Assembly (NCBI RefSeq): GCF_028548455.1
Contig: NZ_JAQQLF010000001.1
Coordinates: 244,725 to 308,724 of the forward strand
From: Vogesella aquatica
GTDB lineage: Bacteria > Pseudomonadota > Gammaproteobacteria > Burkholderiales > Chromobacteriaceae
Reading direction: 5' to 3'
DNA: 64,000 nucleotides
Below the pieces are notes generated by a model. It ran no database searches. It had not been told where the DNA came from and was given only the letters and a program-made list of their open reading frames with translations. The position numbers and the translations under genes were made by a program. Of this stretch, positions 16,111 to 25,700 are shown piece by piece. Every line of letters starts with the position of its first letter. Within the stretch, counting starts at the first letter, position 1.

Positions 16111-17046
16111 ATGACGCTATCTGACCACTCGCTTACCCCGCCAACAGGCCATCGCCATCCGGATGCCGCACGACTGCAGCAAATCCTGGATTTGCTGCCT
16201 CACCCCGTCATGCTGTTCCGGCCAGACCATACCGTGGAATACGCCAACGCCGAAGCGCGGCGCCAGTATGGCGAGCCACAACACGGGCCTTGCCACCAGT
16301 ACATCCACGGCAGCAGCCAGCCTTGTGACGATGACAAACCCTGCCCGCGACAGCAGGTTATCGAGTGGCGCAAGCCTGTCACCAGCGAACAGACCTGTAC
16401 CGACAGCTTTGGCCAGCAACGTTTTTTTGAAATTACCCTGGCGCCGCTGTTCAACGCCCAGGGCGAGCTGGATGGCCTGCTGGAAACCCACCACGATGTC
16501 ACCACCCGGCGCCAGGAAGCGCAACGCCTGCAGCTGCTGCAAGGCCACCTGACCGAGCTGGCCCATCGCGACTCGCTGACCGGCCTGGCCAACCGCCGCT
16601 ATCTGGAGCTAAAACTGGACACGCTGGCCAAAGACAACACAGCCCGGCTGTGCGCCTTGCTGTTTCTGGATCTGGACCGCTTCAAGGCCATTAATGACGT
16701 ACACGGCCATGTGATTGGCGACCGCGTACTGTCTACCATGGCGGCGCGCCTGCGCGGCGTGGTACGCACCAGCGACCTGTTGATCCGCGTGGGCGGTGAC
16801 GAGTTTGCCGTACTGCTGGAAAACACCAATGAAAGTGGTGCCCGTGCCGTGGCCAACAAGATCATCACCACGCTGGCCAGCCCGGTTGACGGGCTGAGCC
16901 TGCCCAACAGCGTCAGCGCTTCGGTGGGCATTACGCTGTTTACCAGCGGCAGCGTGATGCCGCGCGACATCCTGACCCAGGCCGATAGCGCCATGTACCG
17001 CGCCAAACGCCGTGGCGGCAACGACCGCGAGCTGATCCGGCTGTAA
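16111..17046 (+). CDS. PAS-GGDEF diguanylate cyclase
   Basis: A 311-residue cytoplasmic protein without membrane segments. The N-terminal PAS domain (about 17-135) has a cysteine/histidine-rich insert, CHQYIHGSSQPCDDDKPCP, seen in many bacterial PAS sensors that may bind metal or haem. The GGDEF domain (about 150-311) keeps the catalytic VGGDEF (227-232) and the product-inhibition site RTSD (219-222) five residues before it. It should make c-di-GMP and be feedback-inhibited. The preceding 170 bases are AT-rich and probably hold its promoter. It converges on an HD-GYP gene that would degrade the same messenger. Confidence 0.93.
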   Translation: MTLSDHSLTPPTGHRHPDAARLQQILDLLPHPVMLFRPDHTVEYANAEARRQYGEPQHGPCHQYIHGSSQPCDDDKPCPRQQVIEWRKPVTSEQTCTDSFGQQRFFEITLAPLFNAQGELDGLLETHHDVTTRRQEAQRLQLLQGHLTELAHRDSLTGLANRRYLELKLDTLAKDNTARLCALLFLDLDRFKAINDVHGHVIGDRVLSTMAARLRGVVRTSDLLIRVGGDEFAVLLENTNESGARAVANKIITTLASPVDGLSLPNSVSASVGITLFTSGSVMPRDILTQADSAMYRAKRRGGNDRELIRL

Positions 17047-17054
17047 GCCGGCCA

Positions 17055-17104
17055 CCAAGACAATGCGGCCAACCCTGGTAGCAGGGTTGGCCGCATTGTC
17101 TTGG
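17055..17104. terminator. Perfect 23-bp hairpin built on an inverted pair of the GGTTGGCCGC repeat
   Basis: Bases 17055-17077 and 17082-17104 are perfectly complementary around a GTAG loop. The stem contains TGCGGCCAACCC and its inverse. It lies between the convergent diguanylate cyclase and HD-GYP genes, where a two-way terminator is expected, but it lacks a strong T-run. This is one of four paired copies of the repeat in the window. Confidence 0.8.
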
Positions 17105-17121
17105 CAAACGTGTCTGCGCAC

Positions 17122-18336
17122 CTACAGGAAGCGCAGCGGGTTGACCTTCCACTTTGCCGGGTCTTCATGGCTGACAATCTTGTCGCCACCGCCAAAACCC
17201 AGCGGCTTGGCCAGGTTGACCAGCTCGGGGGTCTGGTACACGCCGCTACGGGTACTGAAAAAGGTCTTCACCGTGGGCTGTAGCAGGTTGCCTTCGTTCT
17301 GCTCTACTACCACGCCCAGCTTGCCAGACTCCAGCAACACCAGCGTACCCACCGGGTAAATGCCGACACAGCGCATGAAGGCCTGCACCAGCTTGGGGTC
17401 AAAATGGTACTTGCTCCACTCGTACAGCTTGCGCAGGCCATCAGTAGCCGACATGCCCTTGTGGTAGCAACGGTCGGCGGTAATGGCGTCGTACACATCG
17501 ACAATGGCCGCCATTTTGGCCATGGTGGTAATTTGCTCGCCCGGCAGCTTGTGCGGGTAACCGCTGCCATCCACCCGTTCGTGGTGGTGCAGGGTGATAT
17601 CCAGCGGAATCTCGCCGATACCCGGCGTTTTCAGCAGGATGGCGTGGCCGTCGCCGGGGTGGCGGCGGATGATGTCGAACTCTTCGTCAGTCAGCCGGCC
17701 CGGCTTGTTCAGGATCTCGTCCGGCACCAGCGCCTTGCCGGTATCGTGCAGCAGGCCACCCAGGCCGGCCTGGCGGATCGCCTCGCGGTCCATGCCTACC
17801 GAACGGCAAAAGGCAATCATCAGCGTACCTACGCTAACCGAATGCAAAAAAGTGTAATCGTCCTTGTTCTTGATGCGCAGCAGCGTGGTCAGCGCGCCGC
17901 CATTGCGCAGCACCGACTCGGTGATCGACTCGATCATCGGGTCCACCTGCTCCAGCTCCACCGCCTTGCCCAGGCGCGCATCCTGCATCACCGTTTTGAC
18001 CAGTGTCTGCGCCTGTGTCTTGATGCGCGCGGCCCGGCCCATTTCATCGGCAAACGATACCTGGATGATGGGCGACGGCTCTTTGCTGGCAATCTCCAGC
18101 ATCTCTTGCTGCAGCGTATCTTTCACTTCCTGTTCGGTACGGGCGTGCCGAACGTCCAGCCCCTTCTGGGTGTCGATATACACCTCATGGATGCCGGCCT
18201 CGACAATCTTGGCAATCTCGCTGTCTTGCTTCAGCAAAAAACTCTTGCGAAAGAAAGGGTGAGAAGCCCAGTCGCAATTCAGGTCATGCACGAACATGCC
18301 GACTTTAAGATCTGAGACGTCTATACACTTAATCAT
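17122..18336 (-). CDS. DUF3391 + HD-GYP domain c-di-GMP phosphodiesterase
   Basis: A 404-residue soluble protein. The N-terminal DUF3391 domain (MIKCIDVSDLKVGMFVHDL to about 120) is followed by an HD-GYP domain with LLHDTGKALVPDEILNKPG (HD near 195) and HHERVDGSGYPHKLPGEQI (GYP near 250). These motifs are complete, so it should hydrolyse c-di-GMP. The start ATG at 18336 fits the usual N-terminus of this family, which often begins MIKxIxVxxLxxGM. It converges on the PAS-GGDEF gene and is divergent from a chemoreceptor, forming a signalling cluster. Confidence 0.93.
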   Translation of the reverse strand: MIKCIDVSDLKVGMFVHDLNCDWASHPFFRKSFLLKQDSEIAKIVEAGIHEVYIDTQKGLDVRHARTEQEVKDTLQQEMLEIASKEPSPIIQVSFADEMGRAARIKTQAQTLVKTVMQDARLGKAVELEQVDPMIESITESVLRNGGALTTLLRIKNKDDYTFLHSVSVGTLMIAFCRSVGMDREAIRQAGLGGLLHDTGKALVPDEILNKPGRLTDEEFDIIRRHPGDGHAILLKTPGIGEIPLDITLHHHERVDGSGYPHKLPGEQITTMAKMAAIVDVYDAITADRCYHKGMSATDGLRKLYEWSKYHFDPKLVQAFMRCVGIYPVGTLVLLESGKLGVVVEQNEGNLLQPTVKTFFSTRSGVYQTPELVNLAKPLGFGGGDKIVSHEDPAKWKVNPLRFL

Positions 18337-18684
18337 TTAATTACTGACAGCTATAAAAGGAAGGGGTGCCGTATAAAACGGATGAGCAAGGCTACAGGCA
18401 TTAAACCGAAACGGACACCCGTGTTGTAGCAATTCATTATCGAAGCCATCCACACGCAATGCCAAGCCCCATTTACCAGCAAGCGTAAACCCGTTTTCCC
18501 CACTGCGGGGTCTGTTGTATTTCTTGTGCACCGCACCGCCAAACGCGGCACAGGTTTGATCATTTTCTATCCAATAGCCCCTGCCGGGCGTAATGTCTTT
18601 GATAAAAGCGTACGTAGAAATACTGATGGCGGGCTTCTATCCTTCAAGCGAAGCACCGCCCAGACTCAGCACAAGGAATGCAAA
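18337..18684. other. Intergenic region between HD-GYP and chemoreceptor genes
   Basis: This 348-base divergent gap should hold promoters for both neighbours. I see AT-rich stretches (TATAAAAGG near 18353, TTGATCATTTTC near 18555) but no confident promoter, riboswitch or terminator. Short ORFs on either strand have no recognisable features. Confidence 0.5.
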
Positions 18685-20763
18685 ATGGGAAAAACAGCCA
18701 AGTGGGGACACCTGGGTAACCGCATCATTGTGGTGGCTGGCGTCGCCATCGCAGTAGGTTTCAGCAGCATGATCGGCCTGATCGCCAAGCAAAGCTACGA
18801 CTCGGCCAAAGAACAAGGCTACCAGCTGGCATCCGAACAAGCCGGGCGTTTTGCCGATGCGGTAACGGGTGATCTCAGCCGTGGCTTTGCCACGCCCAAG
18901 CATCTGGCAGACGCGGTGGCAGGCATGCAGCGTGCCGGCCTGGTAGATCGCAAGGTCATCGACAACACCATTCTTAGCCTGCTGGACGCCGAACCCCAGG
19001 TCATCGGCATGTGGATGCTGTACGAACCCAATGCACTGGACGGCAAAGACGACGCCTTCCGCCTGGACTGGCCGCGGCACGACCCATCCGGCCGCTACAG
19101 CCCGTACATGACGCGCGGCGCCAACGGCAAATCGACACAAGACGTGATGATGTCCAAGGACCGGGTGGAAAAATTCCCGGAATGGAAAGACAAGCTCACC
19201 GAATACGTGCCCGACTACGACAAGCCGGGCTGGGGCGACTTCTACTATGTGCCCAAAACCCGCGGCCGCGACACCATTACCGAGCCCTTCTTTTACGAAG
19301 TACAGGGCAAACAGGTACTGGAAAGCTCGCTGGCAGTCGCCATCAAGGATGGTAGCGGCAAATTCATTGGCGTAGCCGCTGCCGACCTGGCACTGGACAC
19401 GCTGCAGAAAAAATACGGCAGCGTCAAACTGTATGAAACCGGCTTTGTGCGCATGGTGTCCGAAGGCGGGCTGTACGTGGTGAACCCCGAGGCCGGCCTG
19501 GTGGGTAAACCGCTGGCCAAGGAAGACGTGCTGAGCGGCCACATCGAACAAGTGAAAAAAGGCGAAAGCTTTGTCTACGAGGACGGCGGCTTTACCCACT
19601 TTTTCTACCCGATCAAGGTAGGTGAAACCGGCCAGTTCTGGTCGGCCGGCGTCGCCATTCCCACTGCAGCCATTACCGAGTCGGCCGCCAGCCAGCGCAA
19701 TGTAGCCATCGTCATTGGCGTGGTGGCCCTGGTCATCATCCTCTTGGTACTGGCTGCCGTCGTGCGTGCGCTGACCCGTCCGCTGAATACCCTGGCCAAC
19801 ACCATGGAGCAGCTGGCCAGCGGCAAGGGCGACCTGACCGTACGCATCAATGTGAGCAACCGCGATGAAATCGGCCACACCGCCGACGCCTTCAACCGCT
19901 TTATCGACAGCCTGCGCGAGATGTTCATCGACGTGCGCGAGCAGAGCCTGGCCGTGAGCCGCAGCGCCGGCCAGCTGGCCGACAGTGCCATCAAGGTGGA
20001 ACAGGCCTCGGCACAACAATCCGACGCTGCCAGCGCCACCGCCGCCGGGGTAGAGGAGGTCACCGTCAGCGTACAGCACATCGCCAACTCGGCCAGCGAC
20101 GCCGAAGGCATCGTGCGCGAAACCGGCCAGCTTACCGAAAAGAGCGTCGCCACCGTGGGCCAGGTTACCGACGAAATCCAGCGCATGACCAGCAGCATGC
20201 AGGCGCTGGCAGACCGCATGGGTGCACTGGGCGAGCGCTCGCAAGAGGTCAATACCATCGTCAACGTGATCAAGGACATTGCCGACCAGACCAACCTGCT
20301 GGCACTGAACGCCGCCATCGAAGCCGCCCGTGCCGGCGAACAGGGCCGCGGCTTTGCCGTGGTGGCCGACGAAGTACGCAACCTGGCCGGCCGCACCGCC
20401 GAAGCCACCGTACAGATCAGCCGCATCGTGAACGCCATCGGCAGCGAAACCAGCGACGCCGTGGCCGACGTGAAACACAGCCGCGATCTGGTGGCGGTGA
20501 GCGTAGACATTGCCCAGGCGGCCAACCAGGCCATGCAAACCGTGCAGCAAAAGAGCCACACCCTGGTGATGTCGATTGGCGACATTGCCTCGTCCACCCG
20601 CGAGCAATCCAGCGCCACCACCGAAATCGCCCAGAACGTGGAGCGCATCAGCAATATGGCGCATACCAACAGCGATATCGCACGCGAGGTGCGCAGCGAG
20701 GTAGAACAGCTGCGCGAGCTGTCTGGCAACCTGGAGCGGCTGGTGAGCAACTTCCGGCTGTAA
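18685..20763 (+). CDS. Methyl-accepting chemotaxis protein with periplasmic Cache domain
   Basis: The 692-residue receptor starts at ATG 18685 ([13 protein letters not shown]) after AAGGAA. It has membrane segment 1 (about 12-32), a roughly 300-residue periplasmic domain with the double-Cache look ([48 protein letters not shown]), segment 2 (about 338-360), HAMP, and a signalling domain with the tip [19 protein letters not shown] near 533. Cache receptors usually bind amino or organic acids. The extra 53 residues of the longer reading back to 18526 are unlikely to be translated. A terminator follows. Confidence 0.93.
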   Translation: MGKTAKWGHLGNRIIVVAGVAIAVGFSSMIGLIAKQSYDSAKEQGYQLASEQAGRFADAVTGDLSRGFATPKHLADAVAGMQRAGLVDRKVIDNTILSLLDAEPQVIGMWMLYEPNALDGKDDAFRLDWPRHDPSGRYSPYMTRGANGKSTQDVMMSKDRVEKFPEWKDKLTEYVPDYDKPGWGDFYYVPKTRGRDTITEPFFYEVQGKQVLESSLAVAIKDGSGKFIGVAAADLALDTLQKKYGSVKLYETGFVRMVSEGGLYVVNPEAGLVGKPLAKEDVLSGHIEQVKKGESFVYEDGGFTHFFYPIKVGETGQFWSAGVAIPTAAITESAASQRNVAIVIGVVALVIILLVLAAVVRALTRPLNTLANTMEQLASGKGDLTVRINVSNRDEIGHTADAFNRFIDSLREMFIDVREQSLAVSRSAGQLADSAIKVEQASAQQSDAASATAAGVEEVTVSVQHIANSASDAEGIVRETGQLTEKSVATVGQVTDEIQRMTSSMQALADRMGALGERSQEVNTIVNVIKDIADQTNLLALNAAIEAARAGEQGRGFAVVADEVRNLAGRTAEATVQISRIVNAIGSETSDAVADVKHSRDLVAVSVDIAQAANQAMQTVQQKSHTLVMSIGDIASSTREQSSATTEIAQNVERISNMAHTNSDIAREVRSEVEQLRELSGNLERLVSNFRL

Positions 20764-20791
20764 GCGCAAGCAGCAGGGTTTCACCCCGATC

Positions 20792-20821
20792 AAAAGCCAC
20801 CCGGCAACGGGTGGCTTTTTT
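20792..20821 (+). terminator. Intrinsic terminator after the Cache chemoreceptor gene
   Basis: AAAAGCCACCC pairs with GGGTGGCTTTT around a GGCAAC loop, followed by a T-run to 20821. Confidence 0.9.
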
Positions 20822-20941
20822 CATAACCTCGGCATGCATGGTCATACGGCGCCCACCGGGAGAAAGCTGCCATGGACTGACCCGCCCACCTGACTGCTGC
20901 TCGGCGCGCCGGCCACACTGCCGGGGCCGCGCTGGCGGCCA

Positions 20942-20974
20942 TGGTTGGCCGCAGGCTTCGAGCTGTTGGCCGCA
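20942..20974 (+). repeat. Two near copies of the AGGTTGGCCGCA repeat in tandem
   Basis: TGGTTGGCCGCA (20942-20953) and CTGTTGGCCGCA (20963-20974) lie 9 bases apart in the same orientation, in the non-coding stretch upstream of the pyrB promoter. They are a one-mismatch and a two-mismatch copy. Confidence 0.65.
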
Positions 20975-21019
20975 CAGCTGATCGCCGGCGGACCCCTACC
21001 CACACTGCGGCGGATTTCG

Positions 21020-21037
21020 TATAATCCCGCAGTTTTG
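21020..21037 (+). promoter_or_regulatory. pyrB leader promoter -10 and initially transcribed region
   Basis: A perfect TATAAT stands at 21020-21025. The expected start falls near A21031/G21032, giving a transcript that begins around AGTTTTG. This resembles the AATTTG start of the enteric pyrBI promoter, where UTP-dependent stuttering limits initiation. A clear -35 box is not visible. Confidence 0.6.
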
Positions 21038-21052
21038 TTCGCGAGCCGCGCC

Positions 21053-21169
21053 ATGATTCCTTCCTGCCTACGTACTGCCGCTTTTGTCGCCCTGGCGCGA
21101 GGCGTTGCCGTTGCCGGCCGTGATCGACATGCCGCCGGGCCCGACCGTTTTTGCAAAAAAAGCTCCTGA
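21053..21169 (+). CDS. pyrL: pyrBI leader peptide (pyrL-like), 38 aa
   Basis: An ORF of 38 codons begins 22 bases after the inferred start of transcription and ends with TGA inside the left arm of the attenuator hairpin. The peptide ([20 protein letters not shown]...) is basic and has no expected function of its own. In enterobacteria the comparable leader makes ribosome position depend on polymerase speed, hence on UTP, so that a close ribosome blocks the terminator. Position, overlap and a T-rich pause-like stretch just before the hairpin (CCGTTTTTGC) support the same logic. The sequence is not similar to E. coli PyrL, so this is inferred from architecture. Confidence 0.6.
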   Translation: MIPSCLRTAAFVALARGVAVAGRDRHAAGPDRFCKKSS

Positions 21170-21190
21170 TTGCTCAGGGGCTTTTTTTTT
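21155..21190 (+). terminator. pyrB attenuator (intrinsic terminator in the leader)
   Basis: The stem AAAAAAAGCTCCTGA/TCAGGGGCTTTTTTT (one G-U pair) has a TTGC loop and ends in nine T. It stands 36 bases before the pyrB ATG and overlaps the end of the leader ORF. This is a classical translation-coupled attenuator layout. Confidence 0.85.
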
Positions 21191-21225
21191 CAGCCTTGTT
21201 TTGTCATCTGCCGGAGCGACCCGCC

Positions 21226-22146
21226 ATGCCCAACCCGCTTTATCGCAAGCACATTATCTCCATCCCGGACTTCAGCCGGGCTGAAATGGAGCTGGTGGTG
21301 GAAACCGCCGCGCGCCTGAAAGCCAAGCCACGCGCCGACCTGCTGCAGGACCGCCTGATCGCCACCTGCTTTTTCGAGCCATCCACCCGCACCCGTCTGT
21401 CATTCGAAACCGCCGTACAGCGCCTGGGCGGCACCGTGATCGGCTTCTCCGATGCTGCCAGTACCTCCACCAAAAAAGGTGAAACCCTGGCCGACACCGT
21501 ACGCATCATCAGCAGCTATACCGACGCCATCGTAATGCGCCACCCGAAAGAAGGCGCCGCCCGCGTGGCCAGCGAGTTTTCCGCCGTGCCCATCATTAAC
21601 GGCGGTGACGGTGCCAACCAGCACCCGTCGCAAACCCTGCTGGACCTGTTTACCCTGCATGAAACCCAGGGCCGGCTGGATAACCTGACCGTGGCCTTTG
21701 TCGGCGACCTGAAATACGGCCGTACCGTGCACTCGCTGGCGCAGGCGCTGTCGCTGTTCGGCGCCAAGTTCTACTTTGTCGGCCCCGAAGCGCTGGCCAT
21801 GCCGGACTACCTGTGCGAAGAGCTGGACGAGCGCGGCATCAGCTACACCATTGCCAGCACCATCGAAGAAGTGATCCCGCACATCGACATCCTGTACATG
21901 ACCCGCGTGCAGCGCGAACGCTTCGACGAGGCCGAGTACCAGAAAATCAAGGGCCAGTTCGTGCTGCGCGCCGACATGCTGCGCCACGCCCGCCCCAATA
22001 TGAAGATCCTGCACCCGCTGCCGCGCGTGGACGAAATTGCCACCGATGTGGATGCTACCCCGCACGCCTACTACTTCGAACAGGCGAAAAACGGCGTGTA
22101 CGCCCGCCAGGCGCTGCTATCGCTGGTACTGAACGAAACGGTGTGA
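21226..22146 (+). CDS. pyrB: Aspartate carbamoyltransferase catalytic subunit
   Basis: The 306-residue subunit joins carbamoyl phosphate and aspartate in the first committed step of pyrimidine synthesis. The carbamoyl-phosphate loop [12 protein letters not shown] (S53TRTR57), the mobile loop residues in [34 protein letters not shown], and the aspartate-site [11 protein letters not shown] and HPLPRVDEI are all present. The start at 21226 (MPNPLYRKH) follows CCGGAGC; a longer reading to 21151 would start inside the attenuator. Short catalytic chain plus adjacent pyrI shows the enteric-type class B holoenzyme (c6r6). Confidence 0.97.
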   Translation: MPNPLYRKHIISIPDFSRAEMELVVETAARLKAKPRADLLQDRLIATCFFEPSTRTRLSFETAVQRLGGTVIGFSDAASTSTKKGETLADTVRIISSYTDAIVMRHPKEGAARVASEFSAVPIINGGDGANQHPSQTLLDLFTLHETQGRLDNLTVAFVGDLKYGRTVHSLAQALSLFGAKFYFVGPEALAMPDYLCEELDERGISYTIASTIEEVIPHIDILYMTRVQRERFDEAEYQKIKGQFVLRADMLRHARPNMKILHPLPRVDEIATDVDATPHAYYFEQAKNGVYARQALLSLVLNETV

Positions 22147-22157
22147 AAGGAAAAACC

Positions 22158-22625
22158 ATGAGCGAAAAAGTCTACGCCCGTAATGTCGAGGCACTGAAAA
22201 ACGGCACCGTGATCGACCATATCCCCGCTGGCCTGGGCCTGCGCATTCTGGACCTGTTCGAGCTGACCAGCTACGGCGAGCGCGTCACCGTGGGCCTGAA
22301 CCTGTCCAGCGGCCACATGGGCAACAAAGACCTGATCAAGGTGGAAAACCTGGTGCTGACCGAAGGCCAGGCCAACGAACTGGCGCTGCTGGCCCCCAAG
22401 TGTACGGTGAGCGTGATCGAGAACTTCGAGGTGGTGCGCAAGCAGAAGCTGGCGATACCGGCCGAGGTCACCGACCTGTTTGCCTGCCCCAATTCCAACT
22501 GCGTGTCGCACGTGGAGCCGGTACAAAGCCATTTCAGCGTGCGCGTGACCGAACACGACACCAAAATGAAGTGCAAGTATTGCGAAAAGGTGTTCAGCAA
22601 GGATATTGTTGTCGCCGTGCGCTAA
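22158..22625 (+). CDS. pyrI: Aspartate carbamoyltransferase regulatory subunit
   Basis: A 155-residue PyrI chain starting at ATG 22158, 11 bases after pyrB with an AAAGGAAAA site. The allosteric domain (NGTVIDHIPAGLGLRIL, ERVTVGLNLSSGHMGNKDLIKVEN) binds ATP/CTP. The zinc domain keeps all four cysteines (C110, C115, C139, C142), which hold it to the catalytic trimer. It confers CTP/UTP inhibition and ATP activation. Operon with pyrB and attenuator leader gives both enzyme-level and transcript-level pyrimidine control. Confidence 0.97.
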   Translation: MSEKVYARNVEALKNGTVIDHIPAGLGLRILDLFELTSYGERVTVGLNLSSGHMGNKDLIKVENLVLTEGQANELALLAPKCTVSVIENFEVVRKQKLAIPAEVTDLFACPNSNCVSHVEPVQSHFSVRVTEHDTKMKCKYCEKVFSKDIVVAVR

Positions 22626-22688
22626 GTCGTACAGAGGGAAATAGATAACCAGCTACCGCCACGATGCGCTAGCGGTGACAAAATGACG

Positions 22689-22720
22689 AACGCCACTGCC
22701 GGCAGGCAGTGGCGTTTTGT
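22689..22720 (+). terminator. Intrinsic terminator after pyrI
   Basis: The stem AACGCCACTGCC/GGCAGTGGCGTT with a GGCA loop is followed by TTGTTTTG. Confidence 0.85.
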
Positions 22721-22722
22721 TT

Positions 22723-22734
22723 TGCGGCCAACCC
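22723..22734 (-). repeat. One-mismatch copy of the AGGTTGGCCGCA repeat directly after the pyrI terminator
   Basis: TGCGGCCAACCC lies in the 15-base spacer between the pyrI terminator and the end of the convergent GGDEF/EAL gene. Confidence 0.7.
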
Positions 22735-22748
22735 TAGCCTGGCAGCGT

Positions 22749-25700
22749 TCAGCCTTGCAGCATGGCGTGGCATTCTGCCGATGCCGGCCACGCCGCTGCC
22801 CAGCCGGGCAAATCGGCCGCGGGCATCGGCCGGGCAATACCGTAGCCCTGGCCCAGGTGGCAGCCCTGGCTGCGCAGCGCATGGGCATGGGCGATGGTTT
22901 CCACCCCTTCGGCAATCACGTCGCGGCCAAAGGCATGCGCCAGGCTGATCACGCCTGCTACCAATGCACGGTCTTCGTTGTTGTCCAGCATGTCGTGCAC
23001 AAAAGACTGGTCTATCTTCAGCAGCGATGCCGGCAGGCGTTTGCAGTAGGTGAGGGAAGAATAGCCGGTGCCGAAATCATCCAGCGCAAAGCTCACGCCC
23101 AGCGCCTGACAGGCCTGCATCACGCCTGATACCTGGTCCATATCGTGCAAGGCCGCACTTTCCAGGATTTCCAGCTCCAGATACTGCGGCGACAGCGCCG
23201 GGTAGCGTGCCAGACTGTGCGCCAGCTGGGCGGCAAAGTCGGGCTGCTGTAGCTGGCTGGCGGCCACATTCACGCTGACGGTCAGCTGCAAGCCTTCGCG
23301 CTGCCACATGGCCAGCTGGGCCAGCGCAGTATCGATCACCCATTGCCCCACACTGACAATCAGGGGGCTGTCCTCGATCAGTGGCAAAAATGCGCCTGGC
23401 AGCAACACCCCCAGCGCCGGGTGCTGCCAGCGCAGCAGGGCCTCGGCACCCACGATGCGGCCATCCAGCAGGTTGACCTTGGGCTGGTAATACAGGCATA
23501 GCTCACCCCCGGCCAGCGCCTCGCCTACACGGGCTTGCTGCTCGCTATGGTTGCGCTGCTGGCGCGCCTGCTGGCTGTCAAACAGCTGGTAACGGTGCCG
23601 CCCTTGCTGCTTGGCCTGGTACATGGCCTGATCGGCGTGGCGCAGCAGGGTATCGGCGTCGCAGTCATCGTAAGGAAATAGCGTGGCGCCGATGCTGGCA
23701 GTCAGTTGCAGCCGCAGCTCGCCCAGCTGCAAGGGGCGGGCCATTTCGTGCAGCAGGCTTTGCAAGGCGTGCTCGCATTGCGCCGGGCTGGCCAGCTCGG
23801 TGAGCAGAATCACGAACTCGTCCCCGCCTAGCCGCGCCACGGTATCGCCGCCGTGTACCAGCTGGCGCAAGCGTTCGGCCAGCGCCACCAGCACCTGGTC
23901 GCCCACCTGGTGGCCGTAGCGGTCGTTTACCGGCTTGAAACCATCCAGATCCATATAACAGACGCCCAGGAGGCGCTGGCTACGCCGCGTGTGCGCCAGC
24001 GCCTGCTGCATGCGATCGGCCAACAGTACGCGGTTGGGCAGCTCGGTCAACGCGTCGTAGTAGGCCATTTTCTGCAGGCGGGCTTCTTGCTGCTTCAACA
24101 GGGAAATATCGGAGAACACGCCCAGATAATGGCTAAGTTGGCCGCTGCTGTCGTACACCGCCGACACGGTCAGCAGCTCGGGGTAGCTGTTACCGTCGCG
24201 GCGGCGGTTCCAGATCTCGCCTTGCCACAAACCCTGTTTGCGCAGGGTTTGCCACATTTGCCGGTAAAAGTCCTCATCGTGCCGGCCTGATGACAGCAGG
24301 CTCGGGTTTTGCCCCAGCACCTCTTCCCGCGGGTAGCCGGTAATGCGCGAGAACGCCGGGTTCACATCCACGATCTGCCCCTGCGGGGTGGTCAGCATGA
24401 TGCCTTCGCTGGAGTGGCTGAACACGCTGGCAGCCAACTGCAACCGTGTCACCGCCTGCTTGCGCTCGATGGCCAGTGCTACCAGATGGCATACGCTGTG
24501 CAGCAGGTGCTCGTCGTGCGGGTCCAGCGTTTCGTCGGCCTGGCCCTCGATATACAGCTCGGCCAGCAAGTGCCCGTCCAGTGCGTTAACGGGCAAGCAT
24601 AAACAGCCTGCCGGCAGCGCTGCCGTATCGTCTGGCAGGTGGAAAGTACAACGACGCTGCAACAGGGCTTGCAGATAGCTGGCCACCCGTTGCAGGCCCT
24701 GCCGTAGCGGCGGGTCACTGCTCATGCACTCCAGCAAAAAGACGCGGGTCTCTTCCAGCCGCCGGCTGCGCACCTGCTCTTGCTGCATGGCGATACGGTC
24801 CAGCGCGTAGCCGATATCGCTGGCCATTTCGCTGAACAGCTCTACCAGCGCTTGGTCAAACTCGAAATCGGCGCCGTAGTACACCGCCAGCACCAGCTGT
24901 GCGTCGCCACCGTGGCGGATGGGAAAAGCCGCAGTCGCACCCCAGCCAAAACGTTCGATACGCTGTACCCACTGCTCGGCCAGATCCGGCTGTCCGGCCA
25001 GTAGCTGGCGCGCCAGCGCGCGAAAGCTGGGGATGACCACCGGCTGCTGCTCCATCACCGCGCGCGAAGCCGCACCGTGGCTTTCGGTTTTATCCGGCCG
25101 TGTCCATACGGTGATTTCCTCCAGATAGCCGGCACCACTGCCGTACACGGCCAGCGGCTGCAGGTATTGCCCGTCGGCATCGTGCCGGCCTATCCACGCC
25201 ATGCGCTGGCCGCCATGCTGCACGGCAATCTCGCAGATACGCTGGAACAGGCGCTGCGGGTCCTGCTCGCGCACGATGGTCTGGTTGGTAAACGACAGCG
25301 CCGCGTAGGCCTGGTTCAGGCGGTGAATCTGCTGGGTAGCCGCTTTCTGGGCGCGGATGTTCTTGAAGGTGGTCACCACACCGGTTTGCCGGCCGTCCTC
25401 GCACAGCGCCGTTACCGTCAGCCACACCGGCAGGAAGCTGCCGTCCTTGCAGATCAGGTACTCGTCGCAAGAGCGCGGCTGGCCGTCCTGCATGGTTTGC
25501 GTTACCGGGCAATCGGCCTCCGGGTAGGGGCGGCCATCCGGGTAATGGTGATGTACCAGCTCGTGGGCGTTGCGCTGCGCCAGTTCCTCGCGGGTATAGC
25601 CCAGCATGGACAGTGTCGCGTCGTTAACGAAAATGCAGCGCCCCTGCATATCCGAGCCCCACACCCCCTCGCCCAGGCTTTGCAGCAAGGTGGCCTGCTG

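Noticed and set aside
18337..18540. Possible c-di-GMP (GEMM) riboswitch upstream of the HD-GYP or chemoreceptor gene
   Set aside because: ACGCAATGCCAAGCC near 18458 recalls part of the motif, but the CACGCACAGGGCAAACC part and the paired stems are not found on either strand.
18540..18684. Sigma-28 type promoter for the chemoreceptor gene
   Set aside because: TTTGATAA near 18597 resembles the -10 part, but no TAAA at the right distance was found.
18637..20793. Long antisense ORF (718 codons, minus strand) opposite the Cache chemoreceptor
   Set aside because: It mirrors the real gene, has low-complexity composition rich in His, Gly, Val and Ala, and shows no domain. High GC content makes such long shadow frames common.
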